64,000 nt of DNA, from contig NC_035163.2 of assembly GCF_001659605.2 (NCBI RefSeq), forward strand, positions 29,972,158 through 30,036,157. Direction: 5' to 3'. Position numbers and translations under genes: made by a program. Positions 10,622 to 22,559 of this stretch are shown one piece after another; position 1 is the stretch's first letter, and each line of letters begins with the position of its first letter. The stretch comes from Manihot esculenta (lineage: Eukaryota > Streptophyta > Magnoliopsida > Malpighiales > Euphorbiaceae). The notes beneath the pieces were generated by a model. It worked only from the letters and a program-made list of their open reading frames with translations, did no database searches and was not told where the DNA came from.

Positions 10622-12787
10622 CTAGCAGGAGCGGGTTGTTTCTCCAAAATAGATCTGAGGTCCGGGTATCATCAGTTGAGGATCAGGGAAGAGGATGTGC
10701 CAAAGACGGCTTTCAGGACCAGATATGGGCATTTTGAGTTCCTTGTAATGCCGTTCGGGTTAACTAACGCCCCTGCAGCATTCATGGACCTCATGAACAG
10801 AGTGTTTAACCAGTACCTGGATCACTTTGTTATTGTCTTCATAGATGATATCTTAGTGTATTCCAGGAATGCAGAGGAGCATGCCCATCATCTGCGGTTG
10901 GTTTTGCAGACCTTGAGGGAGCATGGCTTGTATGCCAAATTCTCAAAGTGTGAGTTCTGGCTGAGGAGCATTTCATTCTTGGGGCATGTAGTGTCAGAGA
11001 ATGGAATAGAGGTAGACCCCAAGAAGACAGAGACTGTGGCTAACTGGCCTCGACCCACTTCAGTGACAGAGATCAGGAGTTTCTTGGGTTTGGCAGGTTA
11101 CTACAGGAGGTTCGTTCAGGACTTCTCAAAGATAGCAACTCCTCTGACCAGACTAACCAGGAAGAATCAGAAGTTTCTGTGGACCGACCAGTGCGAAGAG
11201 AGTTTTGAAGAGCTTAAGAAGAGGTTGACTTCAGCACCAGTTTTAACCCTGCCATCTAGTGGAGAGGACTTTACAGTCTTTTGTGATGCGTCCCGTGTGG
11301 GACTGGGTTGTGTGCTTATGCAGAATGAGAGGGTGATTGCTTATGCTTCTAGGCAGCTGAAGAAGCATGAGTTGAATTACCCCACGCATGACCTTGAGAT
11401 GGCAGCAGTAATCTTTGCACTCAAGATGTGGAGGCACTACCTCTATGGGGTTAAATGTGAGATCTTTACAGATCATAAGAGCCTACAGTACATCCTGAGT
11501 CAAAGAGATTTGAACTTGAGACAGAGGAGATGGGTGGAGCTGCTAAGTGACTATGATTGCAAGATTCAGTATCATCCGGGTAAGGCGAATGTCGTGGCAG
11601 ACGCTTTAAGCCGGAAGTCACTAGGCAGTCTATCCCACATCACGGCAGAGAGGAGACCAGTGGTGAAGGAGTTTTACAAGCTCATTGAGGAAGGTCTACA
11701 GTTGGAGTTGTCTGGTACAGGTGCCTTGGTTGCTCAGATGAAAGTGACACCCGTGTTTCTGGAGCAGGTGGCTAAGAAACAGCATGAGGACCCAGAGTTA
11801 GTGAAGATTGCCAGGACTGTTCAGTCAGGCAAAGACAGCGAGTTCAGATTCGACAACAAGGGGATCCTCCGCTATGGGAGTCGTTTATGTGTACCAGATG
11901 ACATAGGGCTAAAAGGAGACATTATGAGGGAGGCTCATAATGCAAGATACAGCATTCACCCCGGAGCCACCAAGATGTATCAAGATCTGAAGAAAGTTTA
12001 TTGGTGGCCAGCTATGAAGAGAGAAGTGGCACAGTTTGTGTCAGCCTGCGAAGTTTGTCAGAGTGTGAAGCTGGAACATCAGAAGCCGGCTGGAATGCTT
12101 AACCCGCTACCTATTCCAGAGTGGAAATGGGAGAATATAGCTATGGACTTCGTAGTGGGGTTACCGGCGACGTCCAACAGATTGGACTCCATATGGGTGA
12201 TTGTGGACAGACTCACCAAATCTGCTCACTTCATCCCAGTCAGGAGTGGCTATTCTGTGGACAAGTTGGCGCAGGTGTACATTGATGAGATAGTCAGACT
12301 GCATGGGGTTCCTGTTTCTATTGTGTCAGATAGAGGACCCCAGTTCACCTCCAGGTTTTGGCGGAGTCTGCAGGATGCCATGGGTACTAGGTTGGATTTC
12401 AGCACTGCCTTCTATCCACAGACAGACGGACAGTCAGAGAGGACCATCCAGACCATAGAAGATATGCTGAGAATGTGTGTGCTGGACTTTGGCGGTTCTT
12501 GGAGGCAGCATCTACCTTTGGTGGAGTTTGCCTACAATAACAGCCATCATGCTAGCATCGGGATGGCTCCATATGAAGCTTTATATGGGAGAAAGTGTAG
12601 GTCACCTGTTTGCTGGGAGGAAGTTGGAGAAAAGGCCTTGGCAGGGCCTGAACTAGTAGAGATCACCAGCAGGGTGGTACCCTTAATCAGAGAAAGAATC
12701 AAGACAGCTGCGAGCAGACAGAAGAGTTATGCAGACATCCGCAGAAGACTAGTAGAGTTTCAGGAGGGGGGATCTGGTATTGCTTAA
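10622..12787 (+). pseudogene. Tekay-B reverse transcriptase, RNase H and integrase, second segment
   Basis: This continues in the same frame after the TAG at 10619. The reverse transcriptase shows [13 protein letters not shown] with the catalytic Asp pair, RNase H shows [13 protein letters not shown] and [10 protein letters not shown], and the integrase zinc region shows the His-Cys pattern ending CEVCQSVK. The integrase core has Asp in IVDRLTKS, Asp in SDRGPQFTS and Glu in GQSERTIQT. The frame is lost at a G run (about 12764-12770). Relative to Tekay-A one extra G shifts the frame, giving a stop at 12785-12787. No other break was seen, so the damage is minimal and recent. Confidence 0.93.
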
Positions 12788-13181
12788 GGTGTCTCCAATG
12801 AAAGGAGTGGTTCGGTTCGGGAAGAAGGGTAAGCTGGCTCCGCGGTACATCGGACCCTTTGAAGTCTTGCAAAAGGTTGGGAATGTATCGTACAAGCTGG
12901 ATTTACCTGCTTCTATGGCAAGAATCCATCCGGTTTTCCATGTTTCTATGTTGAGAAAATTCGTGTCAGATCCGGGCAAGGTTCTTAGTGAACCTGATGT
13001 GGAGATCCAAGAGGATCTCACCTATGTTGAGCAGCCAGTACGGATCCTAGACACCCAGATCAGGAAGCTGAGAAACAAGGAAATCCCGATGGTGAAAGTC
13101 CTGTGGAACCACCACAATATAGAGGAATGCACTTGGGAGACACAGGAGTCTATGCTCCGGCAATATCCTCATCTCTTTTAA
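12780..13181 (+). pseudogene. Tekay-B integrase C-terminus and chromodomain, third segment
   Basis: This lies in the +1 frame relative to the upstream segment because of the G-run insertion. It carries the integrase C-terminal domain ([30 protein letters not shown]) and a chromodomain (MVKVLWNHHNIEECTWE), ending HLF at TAA 13179-13181. It corresponds almost residue for residue to the end of the Tekay-A gene at 4670-5100. Confidence 0.92.
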
Positions 13182-13267
13182 GGTTAGTCTCTATGTGTTT
13201 ATGTGTGTATGTTATGTTGTTTTGCTATGCTTACGCTAGTGAGGAACATTCGGGGACGAATGTTCTT

Positions 13268-13280
13268 AAAGGGGGGAGAA
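13268..13280 (+). other. Tekay-B polypurine tract
   Basis: AAAGGGGGGAGAA abuts the 3' LTR start at 13281, as expected for the plus-strand primer. Confidence 0.9.
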
Positions 13281-15467
13281 TGTAATACCCGGCTAGACTC
13301 CGGTATCGGAATTCCTACCGTCCGGTGGAATCTCGGATGTCGGAGACCTCTAGAAGGGTAGAACCATGTTTTATAAAAATGTTTTCATGCATTTTAAATG
13401 ATTTTAAGTGTGAATTAAATGAGTTTTTGCATGAAAATAGCATTGGAGGAAAACCCAGGTTCGGCCGCCGAAAGCCAAGTTCGGCCGCCGAACATGCATG
13501 CGTTTTGGAGGCACGTTAGGCCCCCGAAAGCATGAGTTAGGGAAGTTCAGGTTCGGCCGCCGAAAGTCAAGTTCGGCCGCCGAACATTGCATGGATGCGG
13601 AGGCACTTTCGGCCCCCGAACGTGGCCTGGCCAGCCACCTATAAATGGGGCACTTAGCCGAAATGGGCGAGCTTTCTCCCATTTTTGGCCACAGCAAGCT
13701 TCCGACCTTCCCTTTGCAACTCTTGTGTTCTTCCTCCAAATCTCTTCCATTTTTCTTGAGTTTTAAACTCACATTGCAAGTTTTGAACATTTAAACCAAG
13801 TTTTGGAGCTTTGGGAACTCAGGAGCTCATTTTCGTGGGTCTCCAAGTTTAGGTCGTCTCTCTCTCGATCTTCAAGAGGTAAGAGCCGATCTTAAGCTCC
13901 TTATGTGTTTTAAGTAAGTTTTATGCAAGATCTATGGGTAGAAATGCATGTTAGGTTATATGTTGAACCTATGGGTTTTTTATGACTTTTTGAACAATGT
14001 AGCTTGATTGTGTGTGATTGAAGTGTTGTAGATGGGGTATATGCATGTTTGAGGCCCCTAGGAACTTGTATGCATGCTTTGGTTGAAAAATATGCATGTT
14101 TGGAAGGTTTGGAGGCGAAATGTGCAAAGGGAGCCAAGTTTCTGCCCTTTGGCAGAAACCAGGTTCGGCAGCCGAAGGTACTTTCGGCCGCCGAACATGG
14201 CTGGGGAGGCAGGCCTTTCGGCTGCCGAAGTTGCCCCCGAAGAGAGACTTTCGTCTCTGTCTGGCACTTTCGGCCGCCGAAGGTGCCGCCGAACCTACCT
14301 GAGTTTCGTCTCTGTCTGGGACTTTCGGCCGCCGAAGGTGCCGCCGAAAGTGCCCTGTTCAGCCATTTCATGCATATTTTCATGTGATGTTTTCATGATA
14401 TTTTAGGGGGGGTTTTGGGGGATATATTAGAGTTATGTTTATGTATGTTTGGTCCCTCATTGGAGTCCACCTGTGTAGGTTCGGACCCGAGGAACCAAGG
14501 ACCCCAGCAGTGAGCCAGCTGCTACAGAGTTTGTCAGAGTCAGCCAGAGGTGAGTGGAACTAAACTTAACCTTTTAAATTAAGAAATGAAATGCTTTTAT
14601 CATGCTTCATGCATCATGATCATATTATAGGTTGTTTGCATTAGAATTCACGAATATGCCGCATTGCATTGTTGTGATAGATGATAGTGGATGGACATTA
14701 GGATGATTCATTAGCCTTCTGAATACGAAGTCCTGTGGTGCCCATAATAGGGCCGGGCAATAACTCCGAGTACGAAGTCCTGTGGTGCCCATAATAGGGC
14801 CGGGCAATACGAAGTCCTGTGGTGCCCATAATAGGGCCGGGCATGGAGTTGAGGGATTTTTGAATCAGTCCATCCGTGGTGTGATTTGTTTGCGCAGTGA
14901 CGCATTTCATGATAGCATGTTTTAAATATTCTTTTTATAGTTCTACTCACTGGGCATCTAGCTCACCCCTCTCCCCTAACCCCCAGGTTTGCAGGTACGG
15001 GATAGATAGAGAAGGCAAGAAGAGAAAAAGTCATATGCATGTAATAGTTAGATTGTGGACATGACAATTGTATTATGATGAAATGTAAAAATATTCAGTA
15101 TGTTATGTAATGAGGTTATTGAGGATAGAGTTGTGCTTGACCATAGTATATTGTTAATCCCTTTTGTATGTACATGATCTTATGTTATGATGTTTATGTA
15201 AACTAACTCAACACAGGTTATTTTGCCTTTAAGGCTTGATGAGATCCCACAGAGGGACTATGTTATGTATATGTTCAGAGTATGCACAGGTTGAGTTAGT
15301 TGGTGACAGTATGTATGAAGAAAAGTTTTAATTTTTATGCATGTTGTTGATCATGTATGGGATTATACGGGTTCACAGGTTTTATGTCAGGCTTGCTACG
15401 GGTCCCGGCGGCCTTAAGTCGACCCGGATCCTAGCGCCGGTAGCGGTCCGATTTTCGGGACGTTACA
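13281..15467 (+). repeat. Tekay-B 3' LTR (2187 bp)
   Basis: It is the same length as the 5' LTR and nearly identical. Differences seen by eye include T/C in the second GCC-type site, G/A four bases before the closing GTTACA, and one transversion in the run GTAAAAAG/TATTCAG. It carries the TATA box at 13640-13645 and both palindrome clusters. It ends CGTTACA directly against the CATTT duplication. Confidence 0.96.
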
Positions 15468-18400
15468 CATTTCCACTCTGGAATCGGCAATGGGTTAAGC
15501 ATTCCTGCTGGTTTCTGATGCTCTAGTTTCACCCTCTGGCAAACCTCACAGGCTGTCACAAATTGCGCCACTTCTTTCTTCATGGCTGGCCACCAATAGA
15601 TCCTTTTGAGATCCTGGTACATCTTGGTGGCTCCTGGGTGAACACTATACCTCGCATTATGAGCTTCCCTCATAATGTCTTCCTTCACACTGCCCCTATC
15701 TGGTACACAAAGTCGACTCCCATAACGAAGGATCCCTTTGCTATCAAATCGGAACTCTGCACTGTTGCCTGACTGAACAGTCCTGGCAATTTTCATCAAC
15801 TCAGGGTCCTCATGTTGTCTCTGAGCGATCTGCTCCAGAAACACAGGTGTCACTCTCATCTGTGCTATCAACGCACCTGTACCAGACAACTCTAACTGTA
15901 ACCCCTCTTCGAAGAGCTTATAAAGCTCCATCACTATTGGTCTCCGCTCTGCTGCTATATACGATAAACTGCCTAGTGACTTTCGACTTAAGGCGTCTGC
16001 CACAACATTCGCCTTACCCGGATGATACTGGATCTTACAATCATAATCACTGAGCAATTCTACCCATCTCCTCTGCCTCAAATTTAGCTCTCTCTGACTC
16101 AAGATGTACTGTAAACTCTTATGATCAGTGAAGATCTCGCATGTAACCCCATAGAGGTAATGCCTCCACATCTTGAGTGCAAAGATAACTGTTGCCATCT
16201 CAAGGTCATGGGTGGGGTAATTCAACTCGTGCTTCTTTAACTGTCTCGAAGCATAAGCTATCACCCTATCACTCTGTATCAATACACAGCCCAATCCCAC
16301 TCGAGATGCATCACAGAACACTGTGAAATCCTCATGACTGACAGGCAGAGCTAACACTGGTGCCGTGGTCAATCTCCGCTTGAGCTCCTCAAAGCTCTCT
16401 TCACACCAGTCTGACCAGATAAACTTCTGGTTCTTCTGAGTCAGTTTGGTCATAGGAGCAGCTATCTTTGAGAAATCCTGTACGAACCTCCTGTAGTAAC
16501 CTGCCAGTCCCAGAAAGCTTTTAATCTCAGTCACTGTAGTAGGTCTGGGCCAGTTAGCTACAGCCTCAACCTTCCTGGGGTCTACCTCAATCCCATCTGC
16601 TGATACCACATGTCCCAAGAAGGCAATGCTCCTCAACCAAAATTCACACTTAGAGAATTTGGCATATAAACCATGCTCTCTCAGTGTCTGCAAAACTCTC
16701 CGCAGATGCTGGGCATGTTCTTCTGCATCTCTGGAATACACTAAGATGTCATCAATAAAGACAATCACAAAGTGATCCAGAAACTCGCTGAAAACTCTAT
16801 TCATGAGATCCATGAATGCTGCAGGGGCATTAGTCAACCCGAACGGCATCACTAAGAACTCATAGTGCCCATATCTGGTCCGGAATGCTGTCTTAGGCAC
16901 ATCTGTCTCTCTGACTCTCAACTGATGATACCCGGATCTCAGATCTATTTTAGAGAAACAATCTGCTCCAGCTAGCTGGTCAAATAGATCATCAATCCTA
17001 GGCAGAGGATATCTATTCTTGGTAGTGACCTTGTTTAACTGTCTGTAGTCAATACAAAGTCTGAGGGATCCATCCTTCTTTCTGACAAAAAGTACTGGAG
17101 CACCCCAAGGTGAGGTACTAGGGCGGATGAAACCCTTATCTACCAAGTCCTGTAACTGCTCTTTTAACTCTTTTAACTCTGCTGGTGCCATCCTGTAGGG
17201 AGGAATAGAGATAGGTCTGGTATCAGGCAGCAATTCTATTTCAAACTCTATCTCCCTACCAGGTGGTAGTCCTGGAAGTTCGTCTGGGAAAACATCAAGA
17301 AACTCTCGCACTACTGGTACTGCGGCTGGTTCCCTAACCTGACTGTCTAGCTCTCTCACCTGAGCTAGAAACCCCTGACAACCCCTCCTAAGCAAACGAC
17401 GAGCCTGAAGGGCTGAAATCATACCTCTGGGTGTACCTCTCCTGTCTCCTCTGAAGACACACTCTGACCCATCCTGGTCTTTGAGACTCACTATCTTCTC
17501 TCTACAGTCCAAAGTAGCACTATATGCAGATAGCCAATCCATCCCTAGAATGACATCAAAATCTGTCAAGTCTAGAACCACAAGGTCAGCTGGAAGGCAT
17601 CTACCCTCTATGAATACTGGACTGAAACGACAGACTGACACTGCCACTGATGGGTCACATCTAGGTCCACTGACCCAGAGAGGATACTCTAACTCAGAAC
17701 TGATCAAACCCAATCTCTCTATGGCTCTCGAAGCAATAAAGGAATGAGAAGCACCGGGGTCCATCAAAGCATACACATCTGAACACCCAATGATGAGATT
17801 ACCTGACACCACTGTGTTCGACATGTTAGCCTCCTCCTGAGTCATGGTGAAAATCCGTGCTGGGGCTACAGGATTTCCACCTCGGGAACCTGCTGCTGAA
17901 GTAGAGGCTGCCCCTCTCCCTCTACCTCTACCACTACCCTGAGGCATAGCTGAAGCTGCTGGCTGCCCTACTGGCTGTGCTACACTGCCTGAACTCATCT
18001 GCTTGGAAGGTGCCACAAAAGTCACCTGAGGACACTCTCGAGCAATATGCCCTTCCTGTCCACATCTAAAACAAGCTGTAGATCCCAACTGACAAGTTCC
18101 TCTATGTGGTCTCCCACATCTCCTACATGCTGGAACAGCTGTGCCAGAGCTTGAGCCACTACCCATTCCCAGACCTGACTTGACTTTACTCCAGAACCCT
18201 TTCCTTGTTCCTCTCGCTCTATCCCATCTCTTACTGCCTGTAGAACCTGAACTGGGGGCCTTAGAACCCGAAGCCTGTGCCTTTGACTGTTTCTGAATAT
18301 TGGCACTAGCTTCCATCTTCCTGGCTGCATCTATAATAGAGTGAAAACTCTCCTTTTCTGCTGGAAGGATCAAAGAAGAATACCTAGGATGAAGTCTCAT

Positions 18401-19330
18401 GGTATATCTCCTTGCTTTCTTCTGATCAGTATCATAGGCCTGACCCACGTACTGAAGCAGATCCAGGAACTTATCTGTGAACTCATCAACAGTCATCTCA
18501 TCTGTTTGTCTCAACTGTTCAAACTCAATTATCTTCATCTCCCTGGAACTATCAGGAAAAGCCCACCCTGCAAACTCATTGGCGAACTCTCCCCATGATA
18601 TGCTGTCCATTCTGGGTTCCACATAGTTCTTAAACCATTCTCTGGCTTTCTTGCATTTTAATGTGAAACCTGCCATCTCAATGGCTCTCCTATCGTCTGC
18701 TCCCAACTCACTAGTTATCATCCTAACTGCTCTGAGGTAATCAAATGGATCATCTCCCGTGTTGTATTTAGGAGCATCTAATTTCAAGTACTCCGTCATT
18801 TGCACCTTACCTCCAGAGGAGCTAGGTTGATGTCTGTCAACAGGGGCTATTGGTTCTGGTGGTGGTACTGGTTCATTTATTTCTGGGTGTGCTGCACTTG
18901 GATGTATAGGGGAGGGTGGATACATAGGATATGGTGGATATGATGGATAATAGTGAGGATATGGCATATATGGCATGTATGTAGGATATGGGTCAAAGCG
19001 AGAGTACTCCGACATACCCTCCATCGGATACTCTGGATCCTGAAAAACAGCTGGATAATCAAATCCTGAGGCCTGAACACCTCCCAAAGATTCTCCCATA
19101 CCTTCATCCATAGACGGATCAGTCTCCATAGCCTCCCTCTCTTCCTCTGATCTACCTCCTCTAACTATTCCTCTTCTGCTCTCGTCCACAGACCTTCTAG
19201 GGTCTATTGACATACCTTCCCTGCTAGATCTCTGAGACCTTGCCCTTGGCAATGCAGGAGGACGAGCAGCTACTCCCTCACTATCTGATGGGACTCCAGT
19301 CAATCGAGCTGATCGACGAGTTCCTCGCAT
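15468..19330 (-). pseudogene. Tekay-A gag-pol, 5' part: gag, protease, RT, RNase H, integrase zinc region
   Basis: The gene starts at ATG on the minus strand ([10 protein letters not shown]) and is open for about 1287 codons until Tekay-B interrupts it after PIPEWK. Domains are a Pro/Tyr-rich linker (about residues 105-165), gag (about 175-345), a double zinc motif ([26 protein letters not shown], about 403-435) and protease [11 protein letters not shown] (near 525). Reverse transcriptase follows with [13 protein letters not shown] (near 855), then RNase H ([13 protein letters not shown]) and the integrase His-Cys region ([11 protein letters not shown] to CEVCQRVK, near 1225-1255). The protease triad reads Asp-Pro-Gly instead of the usual Asp-Ser/Thr-Gly; Tekay-B shares this, so it is lineage-typical. 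No stop or frameshift is present, so before the insertion it encoded a full polyprotein of about 1637 residues together with 4670-5720. Confidence 0.94.
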
Positions 19331-19537
19331 CTTAACTCTGAAAACAATACATACTATAGCATATCAGCACATAAACACATATATCTTAATCATCAAAACA
19401 CATGCATATGCATCTCATAGCATCAAAAAGACAGGACTCAACATCCTATCCTAGTGGACGTGATTCCTATTGTGCTTGACCAACTCTAATCTCTATGAGC
19501 CCGACACTCTCTCTATAGGTCCGATCATATGAACCTA

Positions 19538-19551
19538 GGGCTCTGATACCA
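19538..19551 (-). other. Tekay-A primer binding site (initiator Met tRNA)
   Basis: The minus strand reads TGGTATCAGAGCCC three bases inside the 5' LTR. It is identical to the site of Tekay-B at 7916-7929. Confidence 0.92.
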
Positions 19552-19554
19552 ATC

Positions 19555-21719
19555 TGTAACGACCCCAAAATGGACCGTCACCGGCGCTAGGATTCAGGTC
19601 GGCTTAAGGCCGCCAGAACCCGTAGCAAGCCTGCAATACTCTCTGTGTACCTGTAAAACTCATACATGATACCTTTTCTGTGAAAATAAAAACTCTTTGC
19701 TGAACCAAGGCTTAACCTGTGCATGCACTATCTCTGTACTCTGTACTATGTACTCTGTACTCTGTACTCTGTACTCTGTACTCTGTACCCCTGACTAGAG
19801 CTTGCTCTAGATGGGTTAACTCATGCCTGTTAAGCCTGGTTATAAAACATATATACATATACAGATCATGTATGTAACAAAAGCTTTACAACACAATACA
19901 ATACAACTAAGGCAAGCACAACTCTAACGTTATACACAACTATAACATCTCTTTACAATTTACATGTCCACTCTATACTATTACAAGCTCTTTTACTCTT
20001 TCTTCACTTTGCTGAACTGTCCCTGTACACTGACCACTGAACCTGCAAAACTGGGGTTAAGGGAGTGGGATGAGCTCTATAGCCCAGTGAGTAGAATAAT
20101 AAAATCAGTCATAACATATGATCTCATGGAATGCGTCATAACACAGACAAGCCACATCAAGAGTAAACCTGTCACCACATAGCCTCAGTAACTTCCGTGC
20201 CAGGGCGTAGAATCGAGCACCTGGTCTTCCTGTCATATATGTATATGTGTATAACACCTCTGTACTTACCATTGCCAGGGCATAGTCAAAGGCTCCTGGT
20301 CTTTACTATACCTGCCAGGGCGTAGTCAAAGGCTCCTGGTCTTAACTCAGAGACTATTGGATCATTCAGCATTTACTCACACCAACAATTAACAATGCAA
20401 TGCAACATATTCGTGAATACTAATGCAGTCAACCTATTTGCATAATCATGATGCATGAGATATGCTAAAACATTCCATTGTTTCATTAAAAGCACTAAGT
20501 TTAGTTCCACTCACCTCTGGCTCTGGACTGACTCTGCAGGTTCAGTAAACTCTGGAGCAGTACTCACTGCTGCTCTCTCTGGTTCCTCTGGTCTGTATAA
20601 ACACATAAAGACGTAAATGAGGGACCAAACTAACTCTATTGAACTACCCAAGAATCCCTTTAATCTTACTCTAAAGCTCATGCAAAACATACAAAAGAAA
20701 AGCTGGACAGAACACTTTCGGCGGCGGGTTCGGCGGCCGAATGTCCTCTCCAGAGACGAAACTCAAGCACCTTCGGCGGCACCTTCGGCGGCCGAATCCC
20801 CCAAACAGAGCCGAACATGCAAAAACACTCGGGGGCAAGCTGTGGCAACCAAGCCACCATGCAGGAGGTTCGGCGGCCGAATGAACTTTCGGCTGCCGAA
20901 CCTGAGTTCATCTAGAACTCAGCTTCAACGGCAAACCATCTCCTTCCCTTCAACATCTCCAAACATGTATACTTCAACTAGTCAACACACATATACTCAA
21001 GTATATGTTCACAGGGGTCCAAAACTATCTAATAACCCCAAACAACAAAACAAACATAACACATAAACATGTATACATGCATAAATCATCAAAACTACCA
21101 TTAATAACTTAAGTATGCATCTCTTTCCTTTAACCCCATAAAACCTTCAGAAACCATATAAACAGGTTCTAGATCTTCCCTTACCTCTGTAAACAGGAAG
21201 ATACACGTACTGAACAAGGGAAACGGATCAACTTCTCTTCAACCTCTCAAAACCTCAAAAACGTAGCTTGAGTTCTCTCAACTTTCAACACCTTTGCAAA
21301 CACCTCAACCTTCTGTATAATCAACCAAAACATGTGCAGATGAGTCATGAGAGACGTGGCCTATTCCATGGCAAGAATCTGAGGCCAACATCTGTCAAAA
21401 TCCATGACTCAGCTGACCAGCCAACTCAGCTTCGGCTGCCCAATCGCATGCAAAACCATGCAACATTCGGGGGCCGAACTTAAACTTCGGAAGCCGAACC
21501 TTGAGCACTTTCGGCGGCCGAACTTACCTTCGGCGGCCGAACTTGGCTCAACTGCCTTAGGTCATTTCAACTCAAAACTCACTTCCATTAACCTTAACAC
21601 ATCAACACAAATCACACCTCTTAGTACAACATAAATCCTACCTGTTTTATAGAATTCCGACACCCCGGATTCCACCAGACAACAGGAATTCCGGTGCCGG
21701 ACTCTAGCCGGATATTACA
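19555..21719 (-). repeat. Tekay-A 5' LTR (2165 bp)
   Basis: On the plus strand it starts TGTAACGACC and ends ATATTACA. It has eight CTCTGTA-type heptamers (19732-19787, one reading CTATGTA) where the partner LTR has four, which accounts for the whole 28-bp length difference. GCC-type quasi-palindromes lie at about 20717-20900 and 21430-21545. It is otherwise nearly identical to 2464-4600. Confidence 0.95.
19732..19787 (+). repeat. (CTCTGTA)8 heptamer array in Tekay-A 5' LTR
   Basis: Eight tandem 7-mers, the third being CTATGTA. The equivalent place in the other LTR (2641-2668) has four. Confidence 0.95.
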
Positions 21720-21802
21720 ATAAACATAATGTAGGCGAGGATGTTCTTACAAATGTAAGTCCCTTAAGGACTATCTTTCCTTCAACCTCGTCCGATAAAT
21801 AG
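21720..21802 (+). pseudogene. C-terminal end of the Tat antisense ORF, split off by Tekay-A
   Basis: After the duplicated ATAAA (21720-21724) the frame that was cut at 2463 continues for about 25 codons to TAG at 21800-21802. This confirms that 1-2463 and 21725 onward were contiguous before the insertion. Confidence 0.6.
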
Positions 21803-22559
21803 ATTGTAACAACCCTGTATTCTTAATGAAATTTGAATTTCTTTTGACTTGAGCTGCTTTATAATTTATCTCTCCTTCTCGTAACTGTAATGCTTACATT
21901 GTATATTTTTATTTATAAGCTTTTTCTGAACTAGATTAGCCTTTAGTCATGAGCTCGATTGTCTGAACTTATAAGTCAAAGCACATACCTTCTACTGGTG
22001 ATTAGCAGGGCTGCCTTTTTGCTTTTAGTTCTGTCTTGTCATGAAATGAAGCTGAGGTCCTTTCTTTCCAAATTGCCCCCTTGACCTCCTCAACCTTTCA
22101 TTGCATGAGTGTTGAGGGAGTAAATAATTTTTTCGGCTTCCTTGGTTATGAGCTCGGATGTCTATTTGACGAACTCGAGTTATGAGCGCGGTCCTTCAGC
22201 TTCGTATGGAATTGTTTTTTTTTTATTTTATTTTATTTTTTTTATATCCGAGCTGAGAGCTCGGCTCTTTACTCTTCACTTAGGCTTTTACGCCTATGGC
22301 TTGTGATGCTTCGTATATCCCTGGATATCTTCCGGGCTATTTTGCTGTCTAGACCTCTTTGTAAGCTGAGCTTAGCGTCAGCGATCACTTTTTAAGTTCA
22401 GTACCTTTTGGCCGTAGTGCTCCGAACTCCTTCGGGAGATCGGAGTTTGGCCTTTCTTTGATGCCTTTGGACGCATCTTTTTGTGAGGTCGGAACTGTAT
22501 TTTGATGCATTGTCCCTACATATGATATGTGGAATTTTTGCTTAAAGATGGTCTTAAGG
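21803..22559. other. Tat element spacer between pol/tandem array and antisense ORF
   Basis: No convincing coding frame was seen. The stretch is T-rich on the plus strand, with a T run near 22206-22242, and grades into the tandem array. It probably serves as the 3' untranslated part of both the gag-pol and antisense transcripts. Confidence 0.5.

Larger units (their letters stand above)
5726..15467 (+). mobile_element. Tekay-B: full-length Ty3/gypsy chromovirus inserted in Tekay-A integrase
   Basis: It is bounded by LTRs TGTAATACCC...CGTTACA with an exact 5-bp duplication CATTT (5721-5725 and 15468-15472). On the plus strand it runs 5' LTR 5726-7912, primer binding site 7916-7929, gag-pol 8186-13181, polypurine tract 13268-13280, 3' LTR 13281-15467. 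Both LTRs are 2187 bp and differ at about 13 positions by eye (about 0.6%), nearly all transitions, so the insertion is recent. It is a close relative of its host element but carries a different LTR subtype (TGTAATACCC start instead of the complement of GGATATTACA). One nonsense codon and one frameshift have since broken gag-pol. Confidence 0.96.
2464..21719 (-). mobile_element. Tekay-A: full-length Ty3/gypsy chromovirus with another element inside
   Basis: The element is bounded by LTRs that start TGTAAC and end TTACA, and is flanked by an exact 5-bp target site duplication ATAAA (2459-2463 and 21720-21724). It is on the minus strand: 5' LTR 19555-21719, primer binding site 19538-19551, gag-pol 19330 down to 4670, polypurine tract 4601-4614, 3' LTR 2464-4600. 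The total is 19,256 bp, of which 9,742 bp plus a 5-bp duplication are Tekay-B. The native element is about 9.5 kb. It landed in the last part of the Tat antisense ORF. The LTRs of more than 2 kb, the initiator-Met tRNA primer site and the C-terminal chromodomain point to the Tekay/Del chromovirus lineage. Confidence 0.95.
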
